Made by a program: the position numbers and the translations under genes. Source: Limnephilus marmoratus (taxonomy: Eukaryota > Arthropoda > Insecta > Trichoptera > Limnephilidae). Taken from it: a stretch of DNA of 64,000 bases. The notes under the pieces were generated by a model. The model was not told the origin of the DNA, made no database searches, and saw only the letters and a list, made by a program, of their open reading frames with translations. The DNA is taken from contig OU862912.1 in assembly GCA_917880885.1 (NCBI GenBank), forward strand, positions 51,385,117 to 51,449,116, given 5' to 3'. Positions 44,706 to 54,585 of the stretch are shown here, piece by piece (position 1 is the stretch's first letter; each line of letters opens with the position of its first letter).

Positions 44706-45370
44706 TCTTAATATATATAAAATAAATTCGGGTTAATTACACCAATTATAACCCGAGAACGGCTGGACCGATTTTTATGATCTTTGATTTGTTGGGTTTG
44801 TCTCCGCCCCGAATAGAAGAATAGCTATTAAAACATCGGAAAATTCACGAAAAAAATCATTATGAAGAAAATTCTTTTCCGCTTTCATTTTGTATGGAAC
44901 GAATTCTCATCTTTTGACAGAGCTGCAGGAATATTGTGATACGTATAGTATTGAGTAGTGACTGAATTCCAAAAATTCAAAAACGTCAAATGACAATGGG
45001 CTTATTTTGCTAATATAATGCCGTCCCTCTTTCTTACACACTAAATGCCAACAGTCGAAAATAGGACAAACGGTGAACGTATGTCTGCACCCCTCCAAAG
45101 GAAAAATAGAATAATTATAATAAATCTCTCTCACACGTACAAAGAAATGAAACGCAATTCACGTAATGGAAAAGTAAGAAAATTACAAAAAATGTAATTC
45201 CGTACACAACGCCATCTCTGATAATGACAAAAACAAAACAAGGACAGATGCGCATCGATAATTGCTCCATTGTGTAATTAACTTAAAAGTAAAACTGAAT
45301 TTAATTCAGCTAATAAGTTAACACACAGTTATTGATTCTGAGACGGTACGAAGTTCGCCGGGTCAGCTAG
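44706..45370 (+). mobile_element. Non-autonomous Helitron, 665 bp, clean ends
   Basis: Begins TCTTAATATATATAAA after an A and ends GCCGGGTCAGCTAG before a T, as Helitrons do when they insert between A and T. The interior carries the CGAGAACGGCTGGACCGA and GATCTTTGATTTG blocks shared with 10.35 and 56.65 kb. No Rep-helicase gene. Confidence 0.85.
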
Positions 45371-45584
45371 TTGATAATAGTGTTTGATCGAGTCAATGGA
45401 AAGATTTTATAAAAAAAGGAGGATAAAGAATAATGTGTAAACGAACCATTAAAAAAACACAGTTAACAGAAGTAACATATTAAAATCTACCCTTTATTTT
45501 TCTTTTTATCAAATCTATTCTTTAATTACTTCATATTAGAGGATCAAGTCACTATAGAAGAACAATTTAAAACAATAATATTGT
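45371..45584. other. No gene seen
   Basis: Short AT-rich stretch. Confidence 0.5.
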
Positions 45585-45800
45585 TTCTTCAAACTTTACA
45601 AGTATACTTTGTGGTATCATTTTTAATTCAATTAAAAAATAATAACTTAGTAAAAACCACAATATAATCTTTATTATCAACATGTTTCGAAAACCAAGTT
45701 TTCTTCGTCAAGATAAGATTAATATAAAATAATTAAGATTAATATATTAATCTTATCTCGACTAAAAAAACTTGGTTTTCGAAACATTTTGATGATATTG
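45585..45800. mobile_element. Foldback with hammerhead-like motifs, copy 3
   Basis: Arms of about 60 bases (45679-45735 and 45743-45800) are imperfect inverted copies around AATATA-rich sequence. The left flank (45585-45675) carries, on minus, TTGTGGTTTTTACTAAG and the ATGATACCACAAAGT block found with the palindromes at 4.1 and 13.8 kb. Confidence 0.7.
45676..45714 (-). ncRNA. Hammerhead-like motif with compensatory changes
   Basis: Minus strand: core TTGACGA (one conserved base changed), stem II GAAAAC / GTTTTC with loop TTG, GAAAC, ATGTT. The flanks ATC before the core and GAT after ATGTT pair. Against the 13.6-kb copy, both stem I (GTC/GAC) and stem II (GAGAAC/GTTCTT) have changed on both sides and still pair. 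Confidence 0.45.
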
Positions 45801-45879
45801 ATTATGTAGTCGTTTTAACAAATTTATTTGTTTTCACTTAATCAATAATATTGTAATATGTGAACCTCAGAACCGAATC

Positions 45880-46415
45880 TGTTCCTATAATTTCAATACC
45901 CGCTATATTCGATTTTTTGATAAAATGATCCAAGTATGACATCTTGTTCACATTTTTGCGAGGAACAAGACTAACCTGAAATTGAGTTTCAAAACCTCCT
46001 TTATCACGTCCAAAAACCATGTTAAAACTGCGAGTGAGGAACAAAACCCGCTATATCATTCAAGAAGTTACTATTAAAACACGCTATAACAGGATATAAC
46101 CAATCACGAGCAGTTATTTTGCGAAGATGGTGGATGTAGAAACACACCCCTCAGGTCAGTTGAGTTTCAATAGCCTCTTTATTCCATATAAATCACGAAG
46201 TGAGTGTCAAAATCCGCTATATCCATTTTATTTATCCAAATTACTTAAATTTTTCTAAGCATACATTGAAAAATGAATACTTTTCGAATGTATATTACTC
46301 CAATTATTGTATAAAAAAATGCAATTGTTTTATTTACGTTAGAGATGTGACAGTTTTTGCGGTTTTCTCCGAATCAGTGAAAGTTGATATAGCGGGTATA
46401 GAAATTGAACGACTC
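45880..46415 (-). repeat. ~535-bp repeat with GATATAGCGGG motifs, copy 2
   Basis: Inverted relative to 15618-16150 and colinear over the whole length. The main LINE's poly-T tail begins directly after its right end. Confidence 0.75.
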
Positions 46416-49388
46416 AGATATTTTTTTTTTTTTTTTTTATTTTTTTTTTATTAGGTTTGTCAACAGCGATTTACATCAAAGCTTTCACAGATACAATTAC
46501 ACTGAACATGGTTGATGCTATCACTAATTAAAGACAAACACAACATTGGTAATATAATATTACATTAATTCACACAAACACATACTATACATTACAAAAT
46601 AATAATTAAAAAGTTTTACAAGAAACAATTTTTTAGAACATTGAGTTTATAGGTTCATAAGTTTATAGAACAACGTAATAGAGAGCTTTAAAGCTTGTTA
46701 AGAGCTGATTTGAAGTTGGCCAATGTTGACATTGTCAAATTAATCGAATGTTTTTTGTAAGCCTCATTGAAATTACGGCACATTCTCGATAAAGCTGAGT
46801 CATACCCCAGCTTAGTTCGATATTTTTTAATATTTAACGGAACATAATTTACCAGTCGTGAACCAATTCTAGGAACATTGAACCTGATTTGATGAAGTAG
46901 AAAAGGACAGTTTATTAAACCATTTACAATTTTGAATAGAAAATTTAGATCAGTATTTAGTCTTCTCTGTTCAAGGGTGCGTACATTGTAAAATTTTAGT
47001 CTATCAGTGTAGTGAGGAAGTGATCGAGCTTGCCTATCGGAATACGCCAGGTGGTACATAAAATGTTTTTGAACCTGCTCTATTCGCTGAATATGAACTT
47101 TGTAAGTTGGACTCCATACAGCACTTGCGTACTCCAACACGTTGCGGGTGAAGGAATTGTACAGCGTTATTTTTGATGTGGGATTTTTAAAATGTTTACT
47201 GTTTCGTTTGATAAATCCTAGCATTTTCATAGATCTAGAAATGATATTGTCGATATGAGGTGTGAAAGTAAGTTTTTTATCAAATAATACGCCTAGGTCC
47301 CGAATGGTTGCGACTTCCTGGAGTTTAGTACCGTCGATAAAATATTGAGTCGGAATAGAATTGTGTTTACGCGTAAAGGTTATGTGAACACATTTTAAAG
47401 AATTCAGAAACATTCTATTGTCGTTACACCACTTTGAAACTCTGTTTATATCGTTTTGGAGAAGTATTGAGTCTAGTAATGTATGGATAATTTTGAATAT
47501 CTTACAATCATCCGCAAACAACAAAATTTCAGAATCCAAAATAACATCGCACAAGTCATTTATAAAAACAAGAAACAAGATTGGACCCAAATGGGACCCT
47601 TGCGGCACTCCAGATGGCACATCTAATCCTCTTGACTCATAGCCATCAAATACTACTCTTTGTATGCGATCAGTTAGATAGGAGTAAAACCAATTTAGCA
47701 AGGTACCATGAACACCCATTTGTTTTAGTTTATGAATTAGTAATCTATGATTTACTTTATCGAAGGCCTTGCTAAAATCTGTGTAGATTGTGTCTATCTG
47801 TTGACCTCTATCGACAGCTTCGGTTAAGGTATTGACATAGCAAAGTAAATTAGAGGATGTTGATTTCTGGGAGAGAAAACCATGCTGTTTTGGAGTTATA
47901 AGATTTTTGAGATGATAATTCAGATATGGACAAATTAATTTTTCAAAAATTTTCGCAAATGAACAAAGAATAGAGATGGGTCTATAGTTTGTGACTTCGT
48001 GAAGGTCTCCGCTTTTAGGTATTGGTACAATATTAGCCTGTTTCCATCTTGTTGGAAAAATGGATGAAGATAATGATTTTCTGTAAATGATAGTCAGAGG
48101 GAGTGCGAGACTGTGTGCACATTTTTTTATTAGGACTGGTGGAATTTTGTCAGGGCCAGGGCCTTTGCTTTGGTCGAGGTTAAGCATTTCTATTTTTACA
48201 TCGTGTACACTAATGTTTACTGTATGCAGAGAGCTGTTTGAATAGTCTATTGATTCAGATTGAGGTTGAGTCTCTTCATTGCTTCTAATGTCATCTTTCT
48301 CATACACTGATGAAAAGTGTTGGGCAAATAGTTCGCTGCTTTCCTCGCCGTTTGATGATTTTTTTTCTCCAAACGTCATGTTTTGGGGGATAGTACTTAT
48401 GTTTTGTTTCTTGTGTTTGACAAATCTCCAAAAAGCTTTAACGTTATTATGATTAACCAGACACGATTCTATTTGTTCAATGTGTTTAAAGTAGCAATTA
48501 CTAATGAGTTTGGAACAACGGATGCGTAAGAGTTCGTAGGAATTTCTATCACGTGGATTCTTATATTTTTTATAGAGAAGTCGAAATTTATTTTTTTCTT
48601 TTAGTAATTTAACTAAGTCTGGTGAGTACCAGAGGGGATGCTGCCTGTTGCGATTTACTAATTTGGTTACGCATTTCTCAATTATACGATACAAATGAGT
48701 GTAAAATAAAGAAACCATATCATCTACCGACATGAAATCAGGTAAAAGAAGTGCCCAATTCAGTTCTTGTAATTCCTGATTGAATTGAACGTAATCATTC
48801 TTATTAAAATCATATTTAAGTAAGTTTTTATTTTTAAGCATTTTTGTTAATTTGAAATCAAAACTATATTCAATCTCTAAAGGTGGATGGTGTATATCAA
48901 TGCGACTTAGGATTTCGGTACTTTGCCTGACTTGTATTGTTTTTGAATTGGATAGAACGAGATCTAAGATTCTACAGTTACTATTAGCAATGCCATTGAA
49001 TTGATTGAGATTATTTAGGGCAAGAAAATTTACAAGATGGTTACCGATGTCAGTATTATAATTTTCTGGAGATAGGGAATGAGTATGGTTTGGTTCGTTG
49101 TTGGTCCAACCGATATTTCCCAGGTTGAAATCTCCTAAAATTAACGTATTTGATTCACCAACGGCATCCATAACCTTGCCAACTTTTTTAAAAAAATAAT
49201 CAAAATTATCAACAAGCAACGGGGGAGGTATATAAACAGCACATATGTAGAGACATCTCGTTAGTTTATTCTGGCTGAATTTGATGGTCACCCATACGTC
49301 TTCCAAGGCACTTTCCCAATGCTTACAGCGGTTAGTTTGATATTCTTGTAAAACGGCTATCAATACACCCCCTCCGTCACTTAACAGG
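46416..49388 (-). mobile_element. 5'-truncated jockey-superfamily LINE, nearly intact ORF2
   Basis: About 2.97 kb: the ORF2 frame, then a ~240-base 3' UTR and an A tail (plus T runs 46417-46451). At the 5' side the frame remains open to the junction at about 49385 (reading LLSDGGGVLIAV). So the element is cut inside the endonuclease, and the apparent first codon at 49363 is not a natural start. On the other side of the junction a plus-strand LINE-alpha begins. It is the youngest-looking LINE here because the 891-codon frame has no stop. Confidence 0.9.
46688..49363 (-). CDS. LINE ORF2: partial endonuclease plus reverse transcriptase
   Basis: Encodes a protein that would nick target DNA and copy LINE RNA onto it. 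Residues 1-165 are the C-terminal part of an APE-type endonuclease: LILGDFN at 74-80 carries the catalytic Asp-Asn pair, and IDIHHPP at 155-161 stands where SDHxP is usual, so the Ser-Asp-His order is altered. The reverse transcriptase lies at about 430-700: NYRPISIL 459-466, TDFSKAFD 528-535, SGVPQGSHLGPILF 584-597 and the catalytic FADD 616-619. Residues 700-891 are the post-RT domain (LEYASAVWSPTYK, LEQRR, then SALSRMCRNFNEAY). Full-length relatives have about 70-100 more residues at the N terminus. Without these the endonuclease is incomplete, so independent movement is unlikely. Confidence 0.93.
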   Translation of the reverse strand: MIAVLQEYQTNRCKHWESALEDVWVTIKFSQNKLTRCLYICAVYIPPPLLVDNFDYFFKKVGKVMDAVGESNTLILGDFNLGNIGWTNNEPNHTHSLSPENYNTDIGNHLVNFLALNNLNQFNGIANSNCRILDLVLSNSKTIQVRQSTEILSRIDIHHPPLEIEYSFDFKLTKMLKNKNLLKYDFNKNDYVQFNQELQELNWALLLPDFMSVDDMVSLFYTHLYRIIEKCVTKLVNRNRQHPLWYSPDLVKLLKEKNKFRLLYKKYKNPRDRNSYELLRIRCSKLISNCYFKHIEQIESCLVNHNNVKAFWRFVKHKKQNISTIPQNMTFGEKKSSNGEESSELFAQHFSSVYEKDDIRSNEETQPQSESIDYSNSSLHTVNISVHDVKIEMLNLDQSKGPGPDKIPPVLIKKCAHSLALPLTIIYRKSLSSSIFPTRWKQANIVPIPKSGDLHEVTNYRPISILCSFAKIFEKLICPYLNYHLKNLITPKQHGFLSQKSTSSNLLCYVNTLTEAVDRGQQIDTIYTDFSKAFDKVNHRLLIHKLKQMGVHGTLLNWFYSYLTDRIQRVVFDGYESRGLDVPSGVPQGSHLGPILFLVFINDLCDVILDSEILLFADDCKIFKIIHTLLDSILLQNDINRVSKWCNDNRMFLNSLKCVHITFTRKHNSIPTQYFIDGTKLQEVATIRDLGVLFDKKLTFTPHIDNIISRSMKMLGFIKRNSKHFKNPTSKITLYNSFTRNVLEYASAVWSPTYKVHIQRIEQVQKHFMYHLAYSDRQARSLPHYTDRLKFYNVRTLEQRRLNTDLNFLFKIVNGLINCPFLLHQIRFNVPRIGSRLVNYVPLNIKKYRTKLGYDSALSRMCRNFNEAYKKHSINLTMSTLANFKSALNKL

Positions 49389-50210
49389 GCTTTGAAGCAA
49401 AGAATGGACGGTTACCTCGAGAGTGTTTTCTCTTGGGGTAAAAATAATCTCGTTGAATTTAATGTTTCAAAGACCCAATCTTGTCTGATTACGTTTAAAA
49501 GGGATCGAAATGAAAATCTAGTCTCTTTCAACGGAAGCAATCTTCCGAATCCATTGAAATGCTTGATGTAGTTCTAAGTGACCAGCTCAGGTATGGGGGC
49601 TCCATCGAAGCCAGAGTAAAGTTAGCCTCCGAAAAACTGGGCGTACTGTACAGGGCCCGCAGATACTTTAATAGTATACGACTGCTAACCCTGTACAAAT
49701 CACAAGTGCGCCCCACGGTTGAATTTGGCAGCCACCTCTGGTCTGGAGCTCCAAAATACCTGAAAAATACCCTCGACTCTGTGCAGAAACGGGCGGTCCG
49801 TTTGATAGATTCTCCCATCTTAACAGACGGATTGCAATCTTTAGAGCACAGGCGTCGGGTGGGAATGCTATCCTTGTTCTACCGGTATTATAATGGAAGA
49901 TGCTCCGAGGAACTAGCATCATTGATCCATTCGGCACCGGCGCATAGTCAGGGAAACACGCCAAATGCGTGCCCAACATTTGTACACGGTTGACATTTGT
50001 CACATGAGAACGGGTCGTTTCTTCGACTCGTTCTTGTATTCAACAGCTCGGCTGTAGAATGATTTGCCGGCCTCTGTGTTTCCTCCTTCCTCCGATGTTC
50101 ATTCCTTCCTCTCCTCAAAAAGACCCTCCACACAGCATCCCAGATGACAGAGGCCCTGAGGGAAATTATTTTCCTCAGGGCCTCCTGTGTGGAGTTAATG
50201 TAAAAACTTT
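49389..50210 (+). mobile_element. LINE-alpha, post-RT domain and complete 3' end
   Basis: Reads ALKQRMDGYLESVFSWGKNN, SKTQSCLITFKR and, after a frameshift, VLSDQLRYGGSIEARVKLAS. The frame 49559-49993 continues ASEKLGVLYRARRYFN, SHLWSGAPKYLKN and LTDGLQSLEHRRRVG. A frameshift near 49990 precedes FDSFLYSTARL and FLSSPQKDPPHSIPDD. The 3' UTR has the hairpin GGCCCTGAGG / CCTCAGGGCC (50151-50182), then CCTGTGTGGAGTTAATGT and an A run. It is the reference copy for the tail shared with SINE-1 and SINE-4. Confidence 0.85.
50149..50206 (+). other. LINE-alpha 3' hairpin and tail
   Basis: A 10-bp stem (GGCCCTGAGG with CCTCAGGGCC, loop GAAATTATTTT) followed by CCTGTGTGGAGTTAATGTAA. Structures like this are recognised by the LINE reverse transcriptase in stringent-type LINEs (family knowledge). 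Seen again at 25.93, 54.15 and 63.56 kb. Confidence 0.7.
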
Positions 50211-50384
50211 AACTCTTTGACGAAAATGAATAAATTAATAAAATTAATATTAGATCTGTACACATTTTTATACTGAATAACATAAAAAAAATGAATACTT
50301 ATTGTAAAAAACATACGAGTTCAAGTATTAAAAAAAATCAATAAATAATTTGTACCTAACTATTTTTTTAAGAATTATTTTAAG

Positions 50385-50600
50385 CAATAATTGTCAGCCT
50401 GAAACACTCATTTACATTGAAAAATCTTCCGAGAAAAGATACTTGCCGTCAACGGGACTTGAACCCGTGTCCTTCTGATTGCCGGTCGGATTCTCTGACC
50501 ACTGAGCTATGGCGGCTTATCTAATACCCGCTAAATAATTCAATATATACTGGTGTTTTATTCAACAATTACTGATTATTACATTTTTAAGTATCCAAAT
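50385..50600 (-). repeat. tRNA-containing repeat unit, best copy
   Basis: Shares both flanks with 20590-20800: downstream AGTATCTTTTCTCGG and CAATGTAAATGAGTGTTTC, upstream AAATGTAATAATCAGTAATT and AATTATTTAGCGGG. The conserved stretch extends about 80 bases on each side of the tRNA. Confidence 0.7.
50445..50516 (-). tRNA. tRNA-like sequence, possibly alanine-type, probably a pseudogene
   Basis: Minus strand: acceptor GCCGCCA against TGACGGC (6 of 7 pairs), D arm GCTC / GAGA, and anticodon stem TCCGA / TCAGA (4 of 5). The 7-base loop CCGGCAA would place GGC as the anticodon but with C instead of the invariant U at position 33. The T arm ACGGG / CCCGT is perfect with the B-box GGGTTCAAGTCC. 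The odd base 33 and the mismatched stems argue against a working tRNA. It may still drive pol III. Confidence 0.45.
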
Positions 50601-51838
50601 TGTCATGAAGTACTTTCTTGAATTATAACTTCCTACCCCTATATGATTATATCCGTCGTCAGGTACTAAATATTTCATATTATTTGTTAAAAGTTGGCAA
50701 CATTGGATAGACGTTTTGATTGCCCCGGATTTTGGTGGGGGAGAGAGCCCGAGCAGCCCTTCCGGCGGGGTCGAGTGCCCTGGCGGTTTCTTCTGGTTTT
50801 AACTGCGCTATGGGTCGGTCTTTTGCATTTTGGCCGGGGCCGCCTAGATCCTTTTGGTTCCAACGTTTTTTTGGAACAAGTAATTTAAAATATAGTTAAA
50901 TTTTATATATCTAAATCAACCCAGTGGTGTTTCCTGATAAGGTCGTCTGCCCAGATGTAACCCGGGGTAACGTATGTAAAACTTATATAATTATGTGTTA
51001 TCCATTCAAAAAAGGTATTATATTTTAGAATCAATAATTTTACGTTCACAAAGAGATTAAAGCTTTTCCTAGAAGCGTCGAGTCATTAATAAATTCGCCA
51101 ATTATTTAAATGCGACAAGAGATCTTCTAATTTATTAAACCTTACCTGTATTTATCCAATAATAAAGCGACAATCGTTTTGTATTCAAATCCGAACGAAC
51201 TGAGAACACAATATCCCTGAGAGAAGCTAGCCGAAGGTTTGTATTATAATTTGGTTTTCGTAAGTATTTAAATTGAACCATTGTTGATGTGTCTTGAACA
51301 TTGTGGTGTTATTTATTATTAATTTTTCTACAAGTTCGTAATCAGGCGGTTCGATCCCGTCGTTAAGTAACAAAATACAAAAAAAACCGAGCAGTTAACA
51401 CGCGGTCGAAGCGAAACTTTACCAAAACAATCTCAACTAATGAAGAACCAAAGAGCCTTGAAAAGTGAGGTCATAATCGACGCGGCCAATGAGCGCAGAC
51501 CTAGCGTCATTTCCGTTTTATATCTCAACCAATAGGAGCCTTGGTAGGAATTTAATGCAGGTGTTGTAGTGCGTCATTTCCGTGATGTGGTCCGATCCTA
51601 GATCAATCCTTCCTCTTGGTTCAAAACAAAAACATTCGCACTTGCACAATTTTCTTGCAATGTTCAAATTTTTAAACAGCAAGAAGTTGGTGAAAGGTAG
51701 GAACCAACCATATTATAATTTTAATCGATAGATTTTGAACGATATAGATGAAGGACCGGGCGACATTTTCATTTGCGCCGAATACTATATTCTACATCAC
51801 GGGTGTGACTGAGATGACAATATATGCTTACTCGCTTA
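50526..51838. other. Unassigned stretch with GC-rich patch
   Basis: 50694-50888 is GC-rich and open (GREPEQPFRRGRVPWRFLLV), similar in feel to LINE C-terminal or UTR coding, but I cannot place it. 50890-51838 shows no gene. Confidence 0.4.
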
Positions 51839-51846
51839 CACTAGAC

Positions 51847-52005
51847 CAGTGGTTTCCAAACTTTTTTGGCCCACGGACCCCTTTCCCAAACTGTTTTGGC
51901 CCACGGACCCCGGGGCGGATAGCACAATGGAGGGGGCGGAATGGGACCCCCTGCATGATCCTGGGGACCCCTGGGCGTCCGTACGGACCACTTTGGGAAC
52001 CACTG
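51847..52005. mobile_element. 159-bp hAT MITE
   Basis: Left CAGTGGTTTCCAAAC and right TTTGGGAACCACTG are inverted. Inside, 'ggcccacggaccc' occurs twice. Flanks CACTAGAC (51839-51846) and CACTAGGC (52006-52013) are an 8-bp duplication with one difference. No ORF of its own. Confidence 0.88.
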
Positions 52006-52256
52006 CACTAGGCGAATACGGAATACTTTATGAGACGACCTACTTTCATAGGTTGTCCTTCTCATACTTAATTATTTGCAATCTAACTTTCTCTAATTGC
52101 GCTAAAAATCTTCCCTAAACAGTGGAAATAATTGCGTTTTTTACAATAATAAATAATTTGCGTGTATGGCTTTTACTAATGTTTGCCGTGTAATGGAAAC
52201 ATTTTCTCGTCACACACGCGACCATTTTCTCGCTTTTTACTTACTTACATAGACCA

Positions 52257-52448
52257 GAAACGTTACTTAAAATGGATTTGGCCGTATCTGGTGACCAGAT
52301 CTGAAGAGCCAGGTACTTCCCCACCTTCCTCTTCCCCATATCCTTCCTCTCCCCAATACCTGCAGAATACCCCAATTATTGGGGAAGCCACAGTCTCACT
52401 GGCTCCAGGCGCATGGGAGCAGTTGGACTCTTGGTATTTACATAAAAA
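52257..52448 (+). mobile_element. SINE-1 copy 4, 5'-truncated
   Basis: Starts in the body at GAAACGTTACTTAAAATGG and ends GCAGTTGGACTCTTGGTATT then an A-rich tail. The tRNA head is missing. This is what 5'-truncated, LINE-driven insertion gives. Confidence 0.8.
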
Positions 52449-53099
52449 GGGTCTCGGCCAAGTCAATGAAATTGATTATTTGTTGATAAAATAAAACCGA
52501 TCTGTTAGGGCATACGAAAACGCCCACATCACACTTCCAGTCGATCTCTTCGGTGGTCCCAAAATATTAGAAGTTTTCGAGCGAAAAATCTCGCTAAAAA
52601 ATTTGGAGGTTTATTTTTCAATTGTTTAAGCTTCGTCAATAGCATTTATTGGTTAAACGTTGAACGCAAAAAATGTCGTTTAATAAACATATTTTTAAAA
52701 CTTTGAAATGTCATGTTTTTGGTAAACTTTTTTCATATTTGAGCAAAATCGATTGCGCAGCTAAATAAATGCTTGCCTGTTTGCAAAGTTTCAGTTTGAT
52801 AGAAGCTATTTAAGAGGAAAAAATTTGCCATTATTGAACCACATATTGTTGAAAGAAGTCTGGGTCTGGATTGTTCAATATTTTCGGGAAACAATTTTGG
52901 AACTTTTCTTGTTGCGAAAACAAGCAGCGTGGGAATTTCGATAAAAGTCTTTCACTTAAGACAGCCGCAAACCATTGTATAAATCCGACATCTTGGGAGT
53001 AATTTATTGGCTTCAATACATTTACTGACAGCGCAGCCGCGTAACCTCATCATAAGCTCGAATTACAAGAGCTTTCAATATCATATACTATCTTTTTCA
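52449..53099. other. Unassigned stretch, no gene seen
   Basis: AT-rich, no supportable feature. Confidence 0.5.
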
Positions 53100-53905
53100 G
53101 ATATTAACTGATTTATTTGTTTATTTAATTAAACGCCATAGAATGGCTTTTACATTCAAGTGATAGGTACATGATATTATCAGTATACAGTGGTACAGAG
53201 TAGAGTATCAGTATTACAATAATAACATAGTAAGTATGTACATTTTTTAACAAAGTATGTGTTGTAAAAGCAAGTATTTAGGTATAGGATACTATTATGT
53301 GTTACTAAACTACTGTTACCATACTAAAAAAATAATAATCAATGTTATAATAATAGAGAACATATTATTTAAGAAGGATTATTTAGAATTAAAAATATGT
53401 AAACAAGGGGACTTGTTAGAAAAGTTGTCAACAGTATTTATAGACCCTAAATAGAGTAAATTTGTATTGAGTTTATTGTTACCTTCAAAGTTATCTTTGT
53501 TCGGAATTACTAAGCAGGTATTGCTAAATAGCTAATTGTTTCATGGCTGTCAGTTAAAGATTTAATAATAGTTTTGGTTTAAAAAAAAACATTTTTAATA
53601 AAATAATACATTTAATAGCTATCACTCTTCAGTCTGATAGTAAAGATATCTGAAGTAAGTAGTTAAGAATCTATGGTAAAATATGACAATGAATCAATGC
53701 AGATGAATATTATCATGTCTAACTCTGATCATTGTGATTGAGAAATGTTATCATAGCCTTCTTATAACCATATTCCGTGCATTTGAACAGATCTACTACT
53801 TCTGAGAAAGCATTTCCAACTGCATGGAATCTAGGCATAAGCGAGTATCTGATTTAATAAAGTAATCACTTGGATTAACACCCTTATAATAAATGATTTA
53901 GGAAC
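53100..53905 (-). mobile_element. LINE remnant, ORF2 C terminus and 3' UTR
   Basis: Minus strand near 53890-53710 reads RFHAVGNAFSEVVDLFKCTE and YGYKKAM, a LINE C-terminal segment. The 3' UTR ends with the hairpin GCCATTCTATGGC and a TAAATAAACAAATAAAT tail at 53106-53130, like the other LINE 3' ends here. Confidence 0.6.
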
Positions 53906-54134
53906 CTATTGATTTCAGGTGGCACTAGGCGTGCTATTTGCCAGAAATTAAAAATTATAAGAATGCACATTGTTTGCACATCTTGTACTTGCAGGATTTT
54001 TTTTATTAATTTGAAGTCATGGTGTTGGCATAAACTTTTGTGTGCGATTTTCTCTCAAATGGATATCAGCTCGCAAAATTATTTTCATTAAGAGCGCTCA
54101 TTAAAAATAAGACAGGATACTGTATTTAACATCC
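53906..54134. other. No gene seen
   Basis: Short AT-rich stretch; a 60-codon frame has no domain. Confidence 0.5.
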
Positions 54135-54585
54135 GTTTAATTTAGGCCCTGAGGAAAATAATTCCCCTCATGGCCTATTTCTTGTTTTGTATGCTGTGTA
54201 GAGGGTCTTTTTAAGGAAAGGAAGGAGAGGAAGTACTGAGAAGGAAAAAATATATGAAGGGTAGGTAGGAAACTGGGGTTCAGTGTGTCCAGGAGTGACG
54301 GACGTATGAATCTATCCCTACCACTGCAGTGTAAGGCAATGATCCGAGAGAGTCCTGCTGGAGAGGTAAAAAGATCTCCCTCAACCAATCTCTCCCGATC
54401 CGAAATGCCATGTAGTAGGTAGGCAGATGCATCCGCCATTAAGATCCTGACAAACCTCATCTCATGAACCCTGGCACCCCTGCTATGTCACCAAGCGTAG
54501 CGAAGCATGTGAGGTGACCTATGGCAGAGGTGTTGGTTATCCAAAAATGGTTCCCGGGACAACGGTACCCATACCCGCCTCCAAA
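54135..54585 (-). mobile_element. SINE-4 copy 5, near full length
   Basis: Minus orientation, from CCGCCTCCAAAA (54583) to the AGGCCCTGAGGAAAA hairpin (54143). A 107-codon minus frame inside is a by-product, although its end (HEGNYFPQG) matches the LINE-alpha 3' coding-like end. Confidence 0.85.

Noticed and set aside
49363..49363. Natural translation start of the LINE ORF2 at 49363
   Set aside because: The codon there is TTG and the frame runs open further upstream to the truncation point; the element has simply lost its 5' end.
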